Below, piece after piece: positions 12,032 through 22,933 of a stretch of 64,000 nucleotides of DNA (position 1 is its first letter; each line of letters starts with the position of its first letter). A program made the translations under genes and the position numbers. Under the pieces are notes generated by a model. It was not told where the DNA came from, did not search any database, and saw only the letters and a list, made by a program, of their open reading frames with translations. This stretch comes from Caprimulgus europaeus (lineage: Eukaryota > Chordata > Aves > Caprimulgiformes > Caprimulgidae): assembly GCA_907165065.1 (NCBI GenBank), contig OU015528.1, forward strand, positions 24,758,015 to 24,822,014, in the 5' to 3' direction.

Positions 12032-12796
12032 TGTGGTGGTTTGACCCACAGTGGTATCATGCAGTCCTGTATTCACTGTCCCCACCCAGTGAGATGGAAA
12101 GGGAGACACAACAAAGGGGGCAGGGGATTAGGAATGAAGGACAGGGACAGATCACTCACCAGTTATGGTCACAGGCAAAACAGACTCAGACTTGGGGAAG
12201 AAAAATCAATTTAATTCTTTGCAAATCATCGGAGTAGACATAACAACCACATCTTACAACGCTTTCCCCCCACCCCTCTCTTCTTCCCGGGCTCAAATCA
12301 CTTTGCTCCCAATTTCTCTACCTTCCCTTCACAGTGGCACTGTGGACAGGGAATTGAGTTTCACTCTGCCACTCTCCCTGGCAGTAAAAGTCCAGGAACA
12401 AGATCAGAGCAAGCTTCCCACGGAGTCACAGAACTCTTCAGGCTCAGCTCCCAGCTCTGGCATGGGGACATCCATGGGCTGCAGACTCACTCCCCATTCT
12501 GGGGGTCCACCCCTGCTCTGGCAGCGAGCGGCTCTTGGGGTACCAATTCCAGTCACACTTCCCCTCAGGCTCAGCTTCTCTGCTCCAGCAGAGTCCTCCA
12601 TGGCCTACACGTGGGTCTCTGCTCCGCCTCTGAATCTCCATGGGCTGCAGTGGACTTTGTCTTCTACTCCACACAATAGAACTGGGCGTGGGTCTCTTGT
12701 CTTTCTGTGGCAACGACGCTGAGCTATCACAAGGTGGCACTTCTCCCACTATCAAAAAACCTGCCCCTCCCTGCCACCCTCCTCAAACCCAACACA
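12032..12796 (-). mobile_element. Solo LTR of an avian endogenous retrovirus, short subtype
   Basis: The block begins TGTGGTGGTTTGACCC and ends AAACCCAACACA, so it has TG...CA ends. Flanking pentamers AAAAC (12027-12031) and ACAAC (12797-12801) agree at 4 of 5 positions, consistent with a decayed 5-bp target duplication. It shares ends and several internal blocks with the copies at 15720 and 21481 (for example CAGGCAAAACAGACT, CATGGGCTGCAG) but is about 330 bp shorter and lacks most of the internal array, so it is a different subtype. Orientation is minus: the variant poly-A signal ATTAAA reads on minus at 12215-12210, as AATAAA does in the 21481 copy. No gag, pol or env sequence flanks it, so it is a recombination-derived solo LTR. 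The plus-strand 185-codon frame (12165-12722) crosses most of it and is taken to be spurious. Confidence 0.82.
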
Positions 12797-12982
12797 ACAA
12801 CTTTATTAATTTCCATATGTAATTCAACTGAGTCCTTGAGTACAATTTTAACAAAATGCAAACTGTCCACACAAGGCAATAATATCCAAGGATTGTGACT
12901 GAGACCTTACATCTAGGTCTCACAGACCTGGTGAGGGCACTGCTCAGCACCAAGCAACAGATTTAAATATCTCCCACTTGTG

Positions 12983-13028
12983 TGCACACACACAGACACA
13001 CACGAACACATGCGCACACACACACACT
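12983..13028. repeat. Imperfect (CA)n microsatellite
   Basis: Alternating CA with several interruptions (GA, CG, TG). Confidence 0.92.
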
Positions 13029-13344
13029 GCTCTAAACCAATTCCTTTGGGAGTCTGATGGATCATCACCACTTTATCAGATCAGGGATAAGTCCTCTTGA
13101 GGGCACTGGGGACCTTAACAAACTTTACTGCTTAAGGTTTTAGAAGAGCAAGATTTGTCTCTTGTATCTCATGATTTTCCTTCAATGAAACACCAAATTT
13201 AATAAATGCTTTTTTAAACCCACTGAAGCAATGAAACCCTCAGTAAAAGACTCTTTCAACATCTAAGCATGCTACAGGGCACAAGAAGTATTGTCTATGA
13301 AATTAATTCCCAGCAACCAGAAAACCCTGGATACATAGCTGAAC

Positions 13345-13356
13345 AAAAAAAAAAAA
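13345..13356. repeat. Poly-A run (12)
   Basis: Twelve consecutive A in AT-rich DNA. Confidence 0.9.
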
Positions 13357-15719
13357 CAAAACTACATTTATCCCATAAAACTCAAGGTTGTTATTTATTG
13401 AAGACTACAAAATAATACACCAAGGAATAAATTTTCAGTGCAATTATGGGAGTCATATAGTTAAATTCCCATAAGCACGACTGTGAAAATACAAATGCAA
13501 AACATATAAAAACAAGAATTTAATCACCTTTGCAATAAAATTGTAATTAATTTAACAGTAATTCAATTTAAGTTATAAGGTTATTGTACTGGAATCAAAA
13601 CTTATTTTCATTGCTAAGAGAGCAACCTGTCAATAGCCAAATTGCTGGCTTTTTCAATGCAAAACATATCTGGGTGCCTTATAAAACACTGACCATGAAA
13701 CTATCTGAGTGCCTTAGGGTTAAAAATAAATAAATAACATCAGGCAATCAATGTGCTTGTGACCTTATTTATATAAAACAGACTTACAAATTTTAACAAT
13801 CATACCGGTATGACAATATCATTAAACATAATATTATTCCTACATAATTACTGAAACTTGTTGCAGTACTGTCACATGAAGACTTCTCACTTCAGTTTGA
13901 AAAGACTATTTCATTACAATTTAATAATCTTTCATTTATACTATGAATCATAGTTTCATTTTGACTGTTCTATGTTTTACTATTACATGTATCGTAAGTA
14001 ATAGTAGATATATCTACATATATATAATCTCTTGTGGTTTAATGATCCAACATTGTTAACAAGAAATTTGTACTGAAATTCTGACATTTTCAAAGAAATA
14101 TTTCCCTGGAACTGTATCTTAGAAAATGCTGACATTTGGATTTTTCATTTTAATCAGAATAAGAACAGATTTCCAAATGTCAGAATATTCTACAGAATGG
14201 GAATTCTCTTTCTGACCACCACTAATATGCCTGCAAAAACTCTGGTAATTGTTCAGTGGCTGATGTTCTGTAATTTCTATGTCTTTTGCTGAGCAGCAGT
14301 GCCATATTGTTACCTTGTGATCATTCTGCTGTACTATTTTAAACCCTCTCTTTTGCCTTACATTGATTCTTACAGAAAGTTCACAGGGACTTTTGGTTTT
14401 TTTGGTATATAGCCTTCCACACTGGAGCCTTCATCTGCAGTTAGCATGTTTGAATCAAGTAATGGCAGCTGCAACTGTATCTTCTTCAGACACCAAATTA
14501 TTTTTCTGACACAACATGTCACTGCTGGTCAGTGTCATATTGGAGCCAGGAGTGGCTCCAAATCTTCCCAAGGTGGATGCATCCAAAGTATATTGTTAAC
14601 TGTATTTACTCTACAGGCTTCTACTGGCATAGGTACTGTGGTCTAGGTGGTAATTATTGACTAGTTTAGCTCTTGAAGGAAATATAAGAGAGGAATGAAA
14701 TGGCTAACAAATAATATAAAGGGCAATATCAAAGGTAGACACAAATCTACATTATAGGTTCCTATAGGTATCCCATGCACTGGGAAAAAAGTCTGAAAAC
14801 TATGTTTCTCTTAAGTCCCTTAAGAGAACTAAGAAACAAAGAACATATGCCAATCTGCTATACAAAGACATGCACTAATAGAGCCTTTGATATGGCCAAG
14901 CTGTGTAATGTCAGTGCATTTCTGTGACATGTGCAAAGGATTCAACATGCACAGGAATCTCTGAATTGAGTCCCACTGCTGTTTTCCTCTCACCTTAACG
15001 CAGAACTGATGAACATCCTCAGTGACTCAGATCTTACCATGATCTTGTACAATATGAGTTAACAGCATCTAAAGAGAGCAAGAAACTTAAAAAGAGGTCA
15101 TAAAAGAAAAGACCTTTGCATTACCCACAGTCATTTTAGATCTCTATAACAAAAAGATAACCATTTCTTAATATGCAGGGCACTTCTATTCAGTATTATC
15201 TTGACAAAATCTGAATAGCTGGGTATTTGCAGAAATGTTAGTCTTCAATCACTACTTAATTTGATCTACTTCTGTGAAACATGTAATTTCGAAGATTATT
15301 GAGTATATGAAGAAAATGGTCTCTGTGATCATGGAGCTATAATGACTTATATATGATGACTTTTTGTGCCTGTGATAGTAGGGTGAATGTACATGGGACT
15401 AGAATATATCATGGAGCCTTTCTGAAGTACTTGGTATAATCCTTCATTAGTTTGTGTGACAGTACGATTTGATCCCATTTTCACATTCAGTAACTTGTAT
15501 CTTTTTTCACAGCAAAATACTAAATTTACTTCAAGCAGATTTAAAACAGATATCAAAGAAAAAATATTCTAGATTATTAAGAAATTGAGTCATACAATGT
15601 TGACCATGAATACACATGATTGGAACCAAAATCCTACTGGCAAGGTATCCCTTGGTGCCAATAGTTGTGTGTTTTACATTGGTTGGTTGAAGGGATATTT
15701 AACTGCAAGAATAATGTAT

Positions 15720-16809
15720 TGTAGTGGATTAACACTGGCTTGACACTAGGTACCCACCTCACTCCTCTCCTCAGCTGGACAGGGGAGAGGAAATATAATG
15801 GAAGGCTCATGGATTGAGGTAAGGACAGGGAGAGATCACTCACCAATTACTGTCATGGGTAAAACAGACTTGACTTGGGGAAATTATTACCAATCAAATC
15901 AGAGTAGGATAATGAGAAATAAAAACTATGCTTAAAACACCCTTCCCCCACCCTTCCCTTCTTCCTGGACTCAACTTCAACTCGTGAATTCTTTACCTCC
16001 TCCCCTACAGTGGCACAGGGGGATGGGGAATTGGGGTTGGGGTCAGTTCATCACACATTGTTTCTGCCACTTCTTCCTCCTCAGGGGGAGGACTCCTCAC
16101 AGTCTTCCCCTGTGTGGTCAGTCCCTCCCACGGGAGACAGTCCTCCATGAACTTCTCCAATGTGAGTCCTTGCTATGGGCTGCAGTTCTTCACAAACTGC
16201 TCCACTATGAGTCCCTTCCATGGGCTGCAGTCCTTCAAGATCAGACTGCTCCAGCATGTGGCCCCCACAGGGTCACAAGTCCTGCCAACAAACCTGCTCC
16301 AGTGTGGGCTCCTCTCTCTACAGCGCCACAAGTCCCCATGGGGTCACAGCCTCCTTCAGAAATCCACCTGCTTCAGCGTGGGGTCCTCCACAGGCAGCAG
16401 GTGGGTATCTGCTCCCCCATGGACCTCCACAGGCTGCAAGGGGACAGCCTACTCCACCATGGTGTCCACCATGGTCTTCACCACAGGCTTTGGCGGAATC
16501 TCTGCTCTGACGCCTGGAGCACCTTCTCCTCCTCCTTCGCTGACCTTGGTGTCTGCAGGTTTGTTTCTCTCACATATTCTCACGCCTCTCTCCGGATGCA
16601 ATTGCCGGTTTTGCAGCAGTTTTTTTCACTTGTTATCCCAGAGGTGCTACCACTGTTGCTGAGGGGCTTGGCCTTGGTCAGCAGCAGGTCCGTCTTGGAG
16701 CTTGCTGGCATTGGTTCTGTTGGACATGGGAGAAGCTTCTGGCAGTTTCTCACAGAAGCCACCTCTGTAGCCCCCCCACTACCAAACCTCGTCACACAAA
16801 CCCAATGCA
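15720..16809 (-). mobile_element. Solo LTR of an avian endogenous retrovirus, long subtype
   Basis: It begins TGTAGTGGATTAAC and ends AAACCCAATGCA, with TG...CA ends. Flanks are TGTAT (15715-15719) and CATAT (16810-16814). These differ at two adjacent sites exactly as expected if an original CGTAT duplication lost its CpG by deamination on opposite strands (TG in one, CA in the other); this is an inference. The LTR carries an internal array of 42-75-bp units starting CTCCA (about 16154-16520). The poly-A signal position on minus has decayed to AATAAT (15888-15883), and no clear TATA box survives. Internal retroviral genes are absent, so this is a solo LTR. Long plus-strand frames inside it (286 and 182 codons) run antisense to its transcription and are explained by GC-richness and unit lengths often divisible by three. 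Confidence 0.88.
16154..16520. repeat. Imperfect tandem array inside the solo LTR
   Basis: Seven or eight units begin with variants of CTCCAGCGTGGG and contain either CATGGGCTGCAG or GGGGTCACA-type cores. Unit lengths range roughly from 40 to 75 bp. The same array occurs at 21931-22300 in the third LTR and is mostly absent from the first. Confidence 0.75.
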
Positions 16810-18919
16810 CATATCTCCTGGTAATGCTAATCCATAACTTTTAACATCTGGCACAATGGCTGATAATTTTATTCTTATTTTAGCTCTAGAAATGATAAAT
16901 ATAGATACTATAGTGAAAATAGTTACTGGAAAGAGAAGTGATGGTTGCCTGTTTTATAGCAGAATTTCTGCTAAACATAATTTTCTCTAAACAAACGTGA
17001 CTGAGGTTTAGGAATAAACATATATAAATCTGAAGTAGGCTTCAAAAACCTTGACAACAACTGGTCAGTTACAGGTAAAATATAGTACCTAGGAGCAGCA
17101 TCTGCAAAAGTCAGCAGTCAAAATAAGGAACTATGTAAGCTACAAAGGACCAGACTAAGGATGATGTATGGGTCCTACTTTGAACTACCAGGAAAAAAAC
17201 ATCACTTTGATCAGGATTCACCACCCTTAGCTGGACCTGTGATGCTGAGTTAATAATCCTTTCATTATTAACTGGGCCAAGCTGGGATCAGGGCAGAGCA
17301 CAGGAGAAAACCACAAGCACAACCTTCTGGCCAGAGGAAGGTATACAGTTTTTTTCTCTCAGTAAACACTGATTGAAATAAATCGCAGTGTAACACTTGA
17401 ACTATTTTGGAAGTTACCACACTCACTGAAGGTTTGGAGAGAGCAAGATTTAATTCTTTTATCCTCATAAATACAGCACAAAGTTTCCCATCTTAGCTTC
17501 ATAAAAGAGCTTAACTGACAGATCTTTGCTATGTTACCTCTTATTGGAAGCCCACTTTCTCCCTTTTCTTATGCTTTTTGTATGTTATACCCCTCCTTTT
17601 TGTACTTATTATTTGGGTAATACACTCATTCTACAGGAATTGCAATGCAGGAGACTGATTCCTCTCCCTCTAGTGTATATTGAATGCAAGTCTCCAAACC
17701 ACACTCTGGCTTCCTTTTCTAGCTCACTGTCTGACTTTCAGACTACTGCATTGATGACTATATCAACTGGGGTTTTTTTACTGAGTTCCTGCCCTGAGAT
17801 TCAGAAATTGCAGATAACCCCTCATTCATTCAGGATCAGTAGGAATGCCAACTGCTCACTACCTTCCAGTATCAGGCTGTTTTAATTTAAAAGGCTATCT
17901 ACAGGTAGCTAACTTCTAGTAAGGTATTTTAGAAAGTGCCAGCCTCTCCAATTCTGCTGTCTTATTCCCCTTTGCTGGTATCACTGTCACAGCTGTATAC
18001 CTTTGTCCCCTTCAAGAGGAATCCATTGCAAAATCCCGCTCTTTGCCTCAAAAAATTCTCATGTTTTCCTTATAACCTTAAATTTTGAATGAAGTCCTCA
18101 TATCCTGCCTTCCTGCCATCTCCTTGTTAGTAGACTACATGTTCTTCAGGGTGAATATTTTTGTTATCTGCCATTGCAACTTATGTCATCTCCATTGTAT
18201 GGTTTATTCCAGGCCATATATAATTCTATCCTCATGTGCATAGACAAACTTTTTTTTTTTAATGGTTCCCTCATTCCTCTCTTCAGCCATCACAACATAC
18301 CCTAACATGCTCTTCACACACATTTTAAATAAAGATTTCTGTTTTCTCTTCCATATTATTATTTAAACTCTTTAAACTTTAATTTACTTCTACTGTGGCA
18401 GACCACAATCTTCCATGCTACAATCTTCTTGATAACAAACTCTTAGTCAGTTAGCTACACACATAATGGCAGGATCATGACAGAGTCTGAAGCTGTCTAT
18501 AGAAATTCATAAAAAACTAGGAAGCAGCATATATAAAGAACTTCATCATTGTTGCCATGGTGATGCCTTAAAAGTTAGAAGATGCTGCAATTAAGGTTGC
18601 CAGCAAATATTCACTTACCTTGTTTTGTTCTCATGCCATGGGAAAGTTAATAATATGTTTTTTGGTTTTGGTTTTGGTTTTTTCTATAGGATTCCTGCCT
18701 CATTCAGGCTACAAGATAGAGTACTGACTAAAAAAGCAAGCACCCACCGCTGTGTTTTCATCTACACGTTTGGACATCTTTTTTACAACAAAACATACAA
18801 ATCATGGTCTGAAGACAGAATCATTAATTTCCTCTTGAGTTTTTCATGGCATCCATCTGTACAATCTCTCTAAATGTTTCAAAAAATGAACTGAGTAATT
18901 CTGAGATCTCTGTCACAGT
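16810..18919. other. Unique AT-rich DNA, no recognised gene
   Basis: A 119-codon plus frame (17526-17885) is rich in Leu, Ser, Phe and Cys, has no recognisable domain and is probably chance. A poly-T run lies at about 18250-18260 and a (GGTTTT)-like stretch at about 18661-18682. Nothing else identified. Confidence 0.6.
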
Positions 18920-19935
18920 ATCATAGAATGGTATAGGTTGGAAAGGATCTTTAAGATGACCTAGTTCCACCCCTCTGCCATGAGCAGGGACATCTTCCAC
19001 TAGACCAGGTTGCTCAAAGCCTCAGCCAGCCTGGCATTAAACACTTCCAGGGAGGGGGCATCCACAACTTCCTTGGGCAACCTGTTCCACTGTCTGACCA
19101 CCCCCTCACAGTAAAAAATTTCTTCTTAATATCTTATCTAAATTTACTCTTTTCCAGTTTATAACCATTTCCCTTTGTTCTATCACTTAACTGCCCTTGT
19201 AAAAACTCCCTCCTCAGCCTTCCTGTAGGTTCCCTTCAGGTACTGTAAGGTCACTATAAGGTCTCCCCGGAGTCTTCTCCAGGCTGAACAGCCCCAACGC
19301 TCTCAGCCTGTCCTCGTAGGAGAGGTGCTCCAACCCTCGGATCAGCCTTGTGGCCCTCCTCTGGACTCACTCCATTAGGTCTATGTCCTTCTTATGTTGG
19401 GGGCCCCAGAAATGGATGCAGTACTCCAGGTGGGATCTTGTGAAAGTGGAGTAGGGGGCCAGAATCACCTCCCTTGACCTGATGGCCATGCTTCTCTTGA
19501 TGCAGCCTAGGATACGGTTGGCCTTCCGGGCTGCAAGCGCACATTGCTGGCTCATGTTGAGCTTCTTGTCCACCAGTACTCCCAAGTCCTTCTCATGGCT
19601 GCTTGTGATCAATTCTCTGCCCAGCCTGTGTTTGTGCTTGGGGTTGCCCAGACCCAGGTGCAGGACCTTGGCCTTGTTGAACTTCATGAGGTTTGCATGG
19701 GCCCACATCTCAAGCCTGTCAAGGTCCTTCTGGATGGCGTGCCATCCCTCCACCATGTTGACCGAACCACACAGCTTGGTGTCATTGGCAGACTTGCTGA
19801 GGGCGCACTCAATCCCACTGTTCATGTTGCTGATAAGGTGTTAAACAGTGCCAGTCCCAATACTGACTCCTGCGGGACACCACTCATCACTGGACCCCAC
19901 TTGGACATTGAACTGTTGACTGAAACTCTTTGAGT
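18920..19935 (-). mobile_element. CR1 LINE, 5'-truncated, minus strand
   Basis: On the minus strand the element ends in a CCATTCTATGATAC-type tail at 18920. Upstream of the tail come the 3' UTR with its conserved block near 18935-18975, the ORF2 C-terminus and the reverse-transcriptase C-terminal half. Similarity to other CR1 copies stops at about 19935, just upstream of the VPQG motif region, marking the 5' truncation. Wording of the ORF2 remnant ([12 protein letters not shown]) places it with the copies at 43877 and 51385. Confidence 0.92.
19367..19825 (-). pseudogene. CR1 ORF2 reverse transcriptase C-terminal remnant
   Basis: A 152-codon open stretch covers the end of the RT palm and the thumb-like region. 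The catalytic motif C, FADD in intact relatives, reads SANDTKLCG here, so the first of the two metal-binding aspartates has become asparagine. Further motifs are [22 protein letters not shown] and the HLEYCIHFWGPQHKKD end. Continuation to the ORF2 stop is frameshifted below 19367. The protein would be inactive. Confidence 0.85.
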
Positions 19936-20980
19936 CCTCCACAGACAGATTACCTGGGCCACAGATTAAGGGTGGCATGGATGTACAGATGTGTGGTCTA
20001 ATCCTGTGCAGAGCCAGCATTCCTCCAGCGGGACTTTGGGGCATGCGGAGCACCCTGCAGCTGGTGGCTAGCTCAGGCTCAGCAGGAGAGTTGCTGTTGC
20101 AGACAGTGAAGGTCACGAAAGCCAACCGTACACATGCTAGTGATGTGGTTTGCCAGTGCAGGTACCTCTGCATTGTTGGAAGTGGAAGCACTGGTGGGTG
20201 CGATGTCATGTCTCACCTTAGAAGCAGAAGGAGAGAGACTAAGGTTCTGCAAATCCCCTCGGACTAAATTAAGGTTAAACAACACTAAATGACCAGTTAA
20301 ATGTTTTATTTATAATGGAAATAACCTGAACTTGGAATATGTAAATGTTGGCAATGCAGTTTTTTACTGGAAACATCTATAAGAAGAAGGAAAAAGAAGA
20401 AAAAAGAGAGACAGGAAAGGAAAGTGATAAGGAAAGGTATGACCACCCTCCCATCCTGCAATGATCCTGAGACAGGATGATCCTCTGGTGGTGGGCGTGC
20501 ATGTGGCTCGCTGAGTTCATGCCTTTTATATAGTTCAGCCCCCACCTCTCGATCGAGGACTTACACAACTCTTGGCCCACTGTGCAGGCACCATTGTGAA
20601 GGGTGGTCACAGAGGGTCTTTTTGGGTAGTCATGAGCCCCTTCCTCGAATAAACTCTATATGACCTTTGGCCATATATGGTGGTGTTTTGCTCTGCATGT
20701 TAGAACACAGAACTGCCCATCCTTCCACACACCTTCTGCCTCCCAGTAACAGCTCATCTTATTGTCAGCAGGCTGAATCTGTCTTGCTACAATGTTTGAG
20801 ACATACATTAAGTCTTTCAGCCTCTCACAGATGAGAAGCGGCTGACCTGGCTCCACGTCTGACTGCTCAGAGCTCAGCAGGGCTAATTGGCTTCAGTGTT
20901 GATACCAGCCCTGCCAGAGCCCGGCTACGAGGCATTGCTGCACTGTGCAGTTTCTCTAGTGGCTAAACTATGACACCAAT
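19936..20980. other. GC-richer block with LTR- or promoter-like signals, unidentified
   Basis: This block is not CR1 and not the LTR family seen elsewhere in the window. On minus it contains TATATAAAA (20532-20524) about 215 bases before a poly-A signal AATAAA (20310-20305), with a purine/pyrimidine-biased stretch between. That layout would fit the U3-R part of an unknown LTR on minus. An AATAAA also reads on plus near 20648, so orientation is not certain. TG...CA ends with matching target duplications could not be found; possible outer limits are 20209 and 20751. The flanking parts (19936-20208 and 20752-20980) are likewise GC-richer than the surrounding DNA. Alternatives are a fragment of an older element or a real promoter region. 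Confidence 0.3.
20524..20532 (-). promoter_or_regulatory. TATA-box-like sequence
   Basis: TATATAAAA on the minus strand, followed by GGC and flanked by GC-richer DNA, with an AATAAA about 215 bases downstream. Sequence match only. Confidence 0.3.
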
Positions 20981-21480
20981 TTGCCTCCCTTCCCAATGCC
21001 ATCAGAGGTTCCTAGCCCTTGCCTGAATTTGTCACACTCTCAGCTGCTTGTGAAGCTGTGCTGTAAGCCAGCTGATGGGAATGAGAAGGCTGAGAAACAA
21101 ACAGAAAATGCTGAATATTCACCAAAAAGGCATTATTATTTTTCAATAGTGATGATTTCATTGGTCTGGCTCACACCATGCCATATACACAGTTGAATCA
21201 GCTTAACCGAGTGGGTAGTAAAATGTGTTATGGGGGAGGTTTCATTCAGTCAGAGAGAGGGTAGGTCAGGGACCTCAATTAACCAGCCTTGCCATTGAGC
21301 ACAGGGCAACATCAAGCTCTTCTTTAAGCAAGTCATCTCAGATACCAAATAGGACCGGCTCGTCAGAGCTCTGCACAGAAAGCAGGGTTACTTTTGACTT
21401 TTTCATAGTTTTGAGTGCTGAGTGCTTTGGCTTCGATTTGCAAGTCAAAGCTCTGGAAAAGAACACTTGATAATTACTGT
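20981..21480. other. Unique DNA before the third LTR
   Basis: No gene or repeat recognised. The last five bases (ACTGT, 21476-21480) are the left copy of the target duplication of the LTR that follows. Confidence 0.6.
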
Positions 21481-22613
21481 TCTGGTGGGTTGACCCTGTC
21501 TGGATGCCAGATGCCCACCAAAGCCGACTCTATCACTCCCCCTCCTCAAATGGATAGGGAAGAGAAAATATAAAGAAAGGTGTGTGGGTAGACATAAGGA
21601 CAGAGAGAGACCATTCACCAATTACTGGCATGGGCAAAACAGATTCAACTTGAGGGAAAAAAACAAATTTTAATTTATTACCAATCAGATCAGAGGATAA
21701 TGAGAAATAAACCCAAATACTAAAACACCTCCTCTCACCCCTTCCTTCTTCCTGGGCTTACCTTCTCTCCTGATTTTCACTTCCCCCCCAGCAGCACAGG
21801 GGAACAGGGAACGGGGGTTGGAGTCAGTTCATCACACATTGTTTCTGCCGCTCCTTCCTCCTCAGAGGGAGGACTCCTTCCCCCGCAACAGCGTGGGGTC
21901 CCTCTCACGGAAGAAAGTCCTCCATGAACTTCTCCAACGTGAGTCCTTCCCATGAACAACAATTCTTCTCAAACTGCTTTAGCATGGGTCTTTTCTGTGG
22001 GGTGCAGTCCTGCAGGAACAGACTGCTCCAGTATGTGTCCCCCATGGGGTCACAAGTCCTGCCAGAAAACATGCCCTGATATGGGTTTCTCTCTCTGTAC
22101 GGGGCCACAGGTCCTGACAGGTGCCTGCTCCAGCACGGGCTTCCCATGGGGGGTCACAGCCTCCTTCAGGCATCCACCTGCTCCAGAGTAGGGTTCTCAA
22201 GCTACAGGTGGTCAGCTGCACTACCATGGACCTCCATGGGCTGCAGGGGACAGCCTGCTTCACCATGGTCTTCACCACAGGCTGCAGGGGAATCTCTGCT
22301 CCAGTGCCTGGAGCACCTCCTCCCCCTCCTTCTTCACTGACTTTGGTGTCTGCAAGGATTGTTTCTCTCACATCTTCTCACCCCTTTCTCTGCAGCTGCA
22401 AAGTGTGCAGATTTCTTTTTTTTCTTTCCCTTTTTCTTAATTATGTTATCACAGAGGCATTACTGTTTGGCTTGGCCTTGTCCAGCGGCGGGTCTGTCTT
22501 GAAGCCGGCTGGCATTGGCTGTGTCGGACATAGGGGAAGTTTTCTGGCAGCTTCTCACAGAAGCCAAGCCTAACCTCACCCCTGCCCAAACCTTGCCATG
22601 CAAACCCAATACA
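21481..22613 (-). mobile_element. Solo LTR of an avian endogenous retrovirus, long subtype, perfect target duplication
   Basis: The LTR starts TCTGGTGGGTTGACCC (the expected TG has become TC) and ends AAACCCAATACA. It is flanked by a perfect 5-bp target duplication, ACTGT at 21476-21480 and 22614-22618, which fixes both ends. Five-base duplications fit an ERVL-type element, although family assignment needs a library search. Minus orientation is supported by AATAAA at 21679-21674 and an AT-rich TATA-like ATAATTAAG at 22444-22436, about 760 bases upstream of it. The internal array (about 21931-22300) matches that of the 15720 copy. A 130-codon minus frame (21979-22371) and a 150-codon plus frame (22121-22573) both lie across the array, have no retroviral domain and are considered by-products of it. 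Confidence 0.92.
21931..22300. repeat. Imperfect tandem array inside the solo LTR
   Basis: Units open with CTCCAACGTGAG, CTCCAGTATGTG, CTCCAGCACGGG and related words and carry CATGGGCTGCAG or GGGGTCACA cores, the same order as in the 15720 copy. Confidence 0.75.
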
Positions 22614-22933
22614 ACTGTCCACTTGTTAAAAGTATAGCAAGAAGTATTCAACTGTCCAAATCATGGAGATATTCTTCCTATAGCTAAAAGATTGTGCCTC
22701 TCTAACTGCACGGTTATCATTCTGTGATAAACGGGCAAGGATCCTACAAATATGTATTTATCTCCCTGATTAGCTCTGATTCATCTTCAGGTATTTTTTT
22801 CTGTTATTTTAGAAAAACAAGACATGCAAGTAAAGTAAAACTCACTATAGCATTCTAAATATCTTCATATTTGAGTGTTTGCCTTTGTGTTCTTAATAAC
22901 ATTATTTTAGCATCCTTCTCTCTCTGTATTCCT

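Larger units (their letters stand above)
12797..15719. other. Unique AT-rich DNA between LTRs
   Basis: A CA-rich microsatellite (12983-13028) and a poly-A run (13345-13356) are present; otherwise it is AT-rich sequence with no recognised gene, retroviral internal region or LINE. Confidence 0.65.

Noticed and set aside
12165..12722. 185-codon plus-strand frame
   Set aside because: Within the short-subtype solo LTR, antisense; no recognised motif.
15984..16844. 286-codon plus-strand frame, with overlapping 182- and 96-codon frames
   Set aside because: It lies almost entirely in the solo LTR, antisense to its transcription, and is explained by GC-richness and a tandem array; no protein domain.
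17526..17885. 119-codon plus-strand frame
   Set aside because: Leu/Ser/Phe-rich chance frame in T/C-rich DNA; nothing recognisable.
19482..19933. Plus-strand frames of 120 and 129 codons
   Set aside because: Complement of the CR1 reverse-transcriptase frame; shadow frames.
12797..21480. Possibility that the LTRs are the two ends of a full endogenous retrovirus
   Set aside because: No gag, pol or env similarity lies between them, spacing is filled by unique DNA and an unrelated CR1, and each LTR has its own distinct 5-bp flanks.
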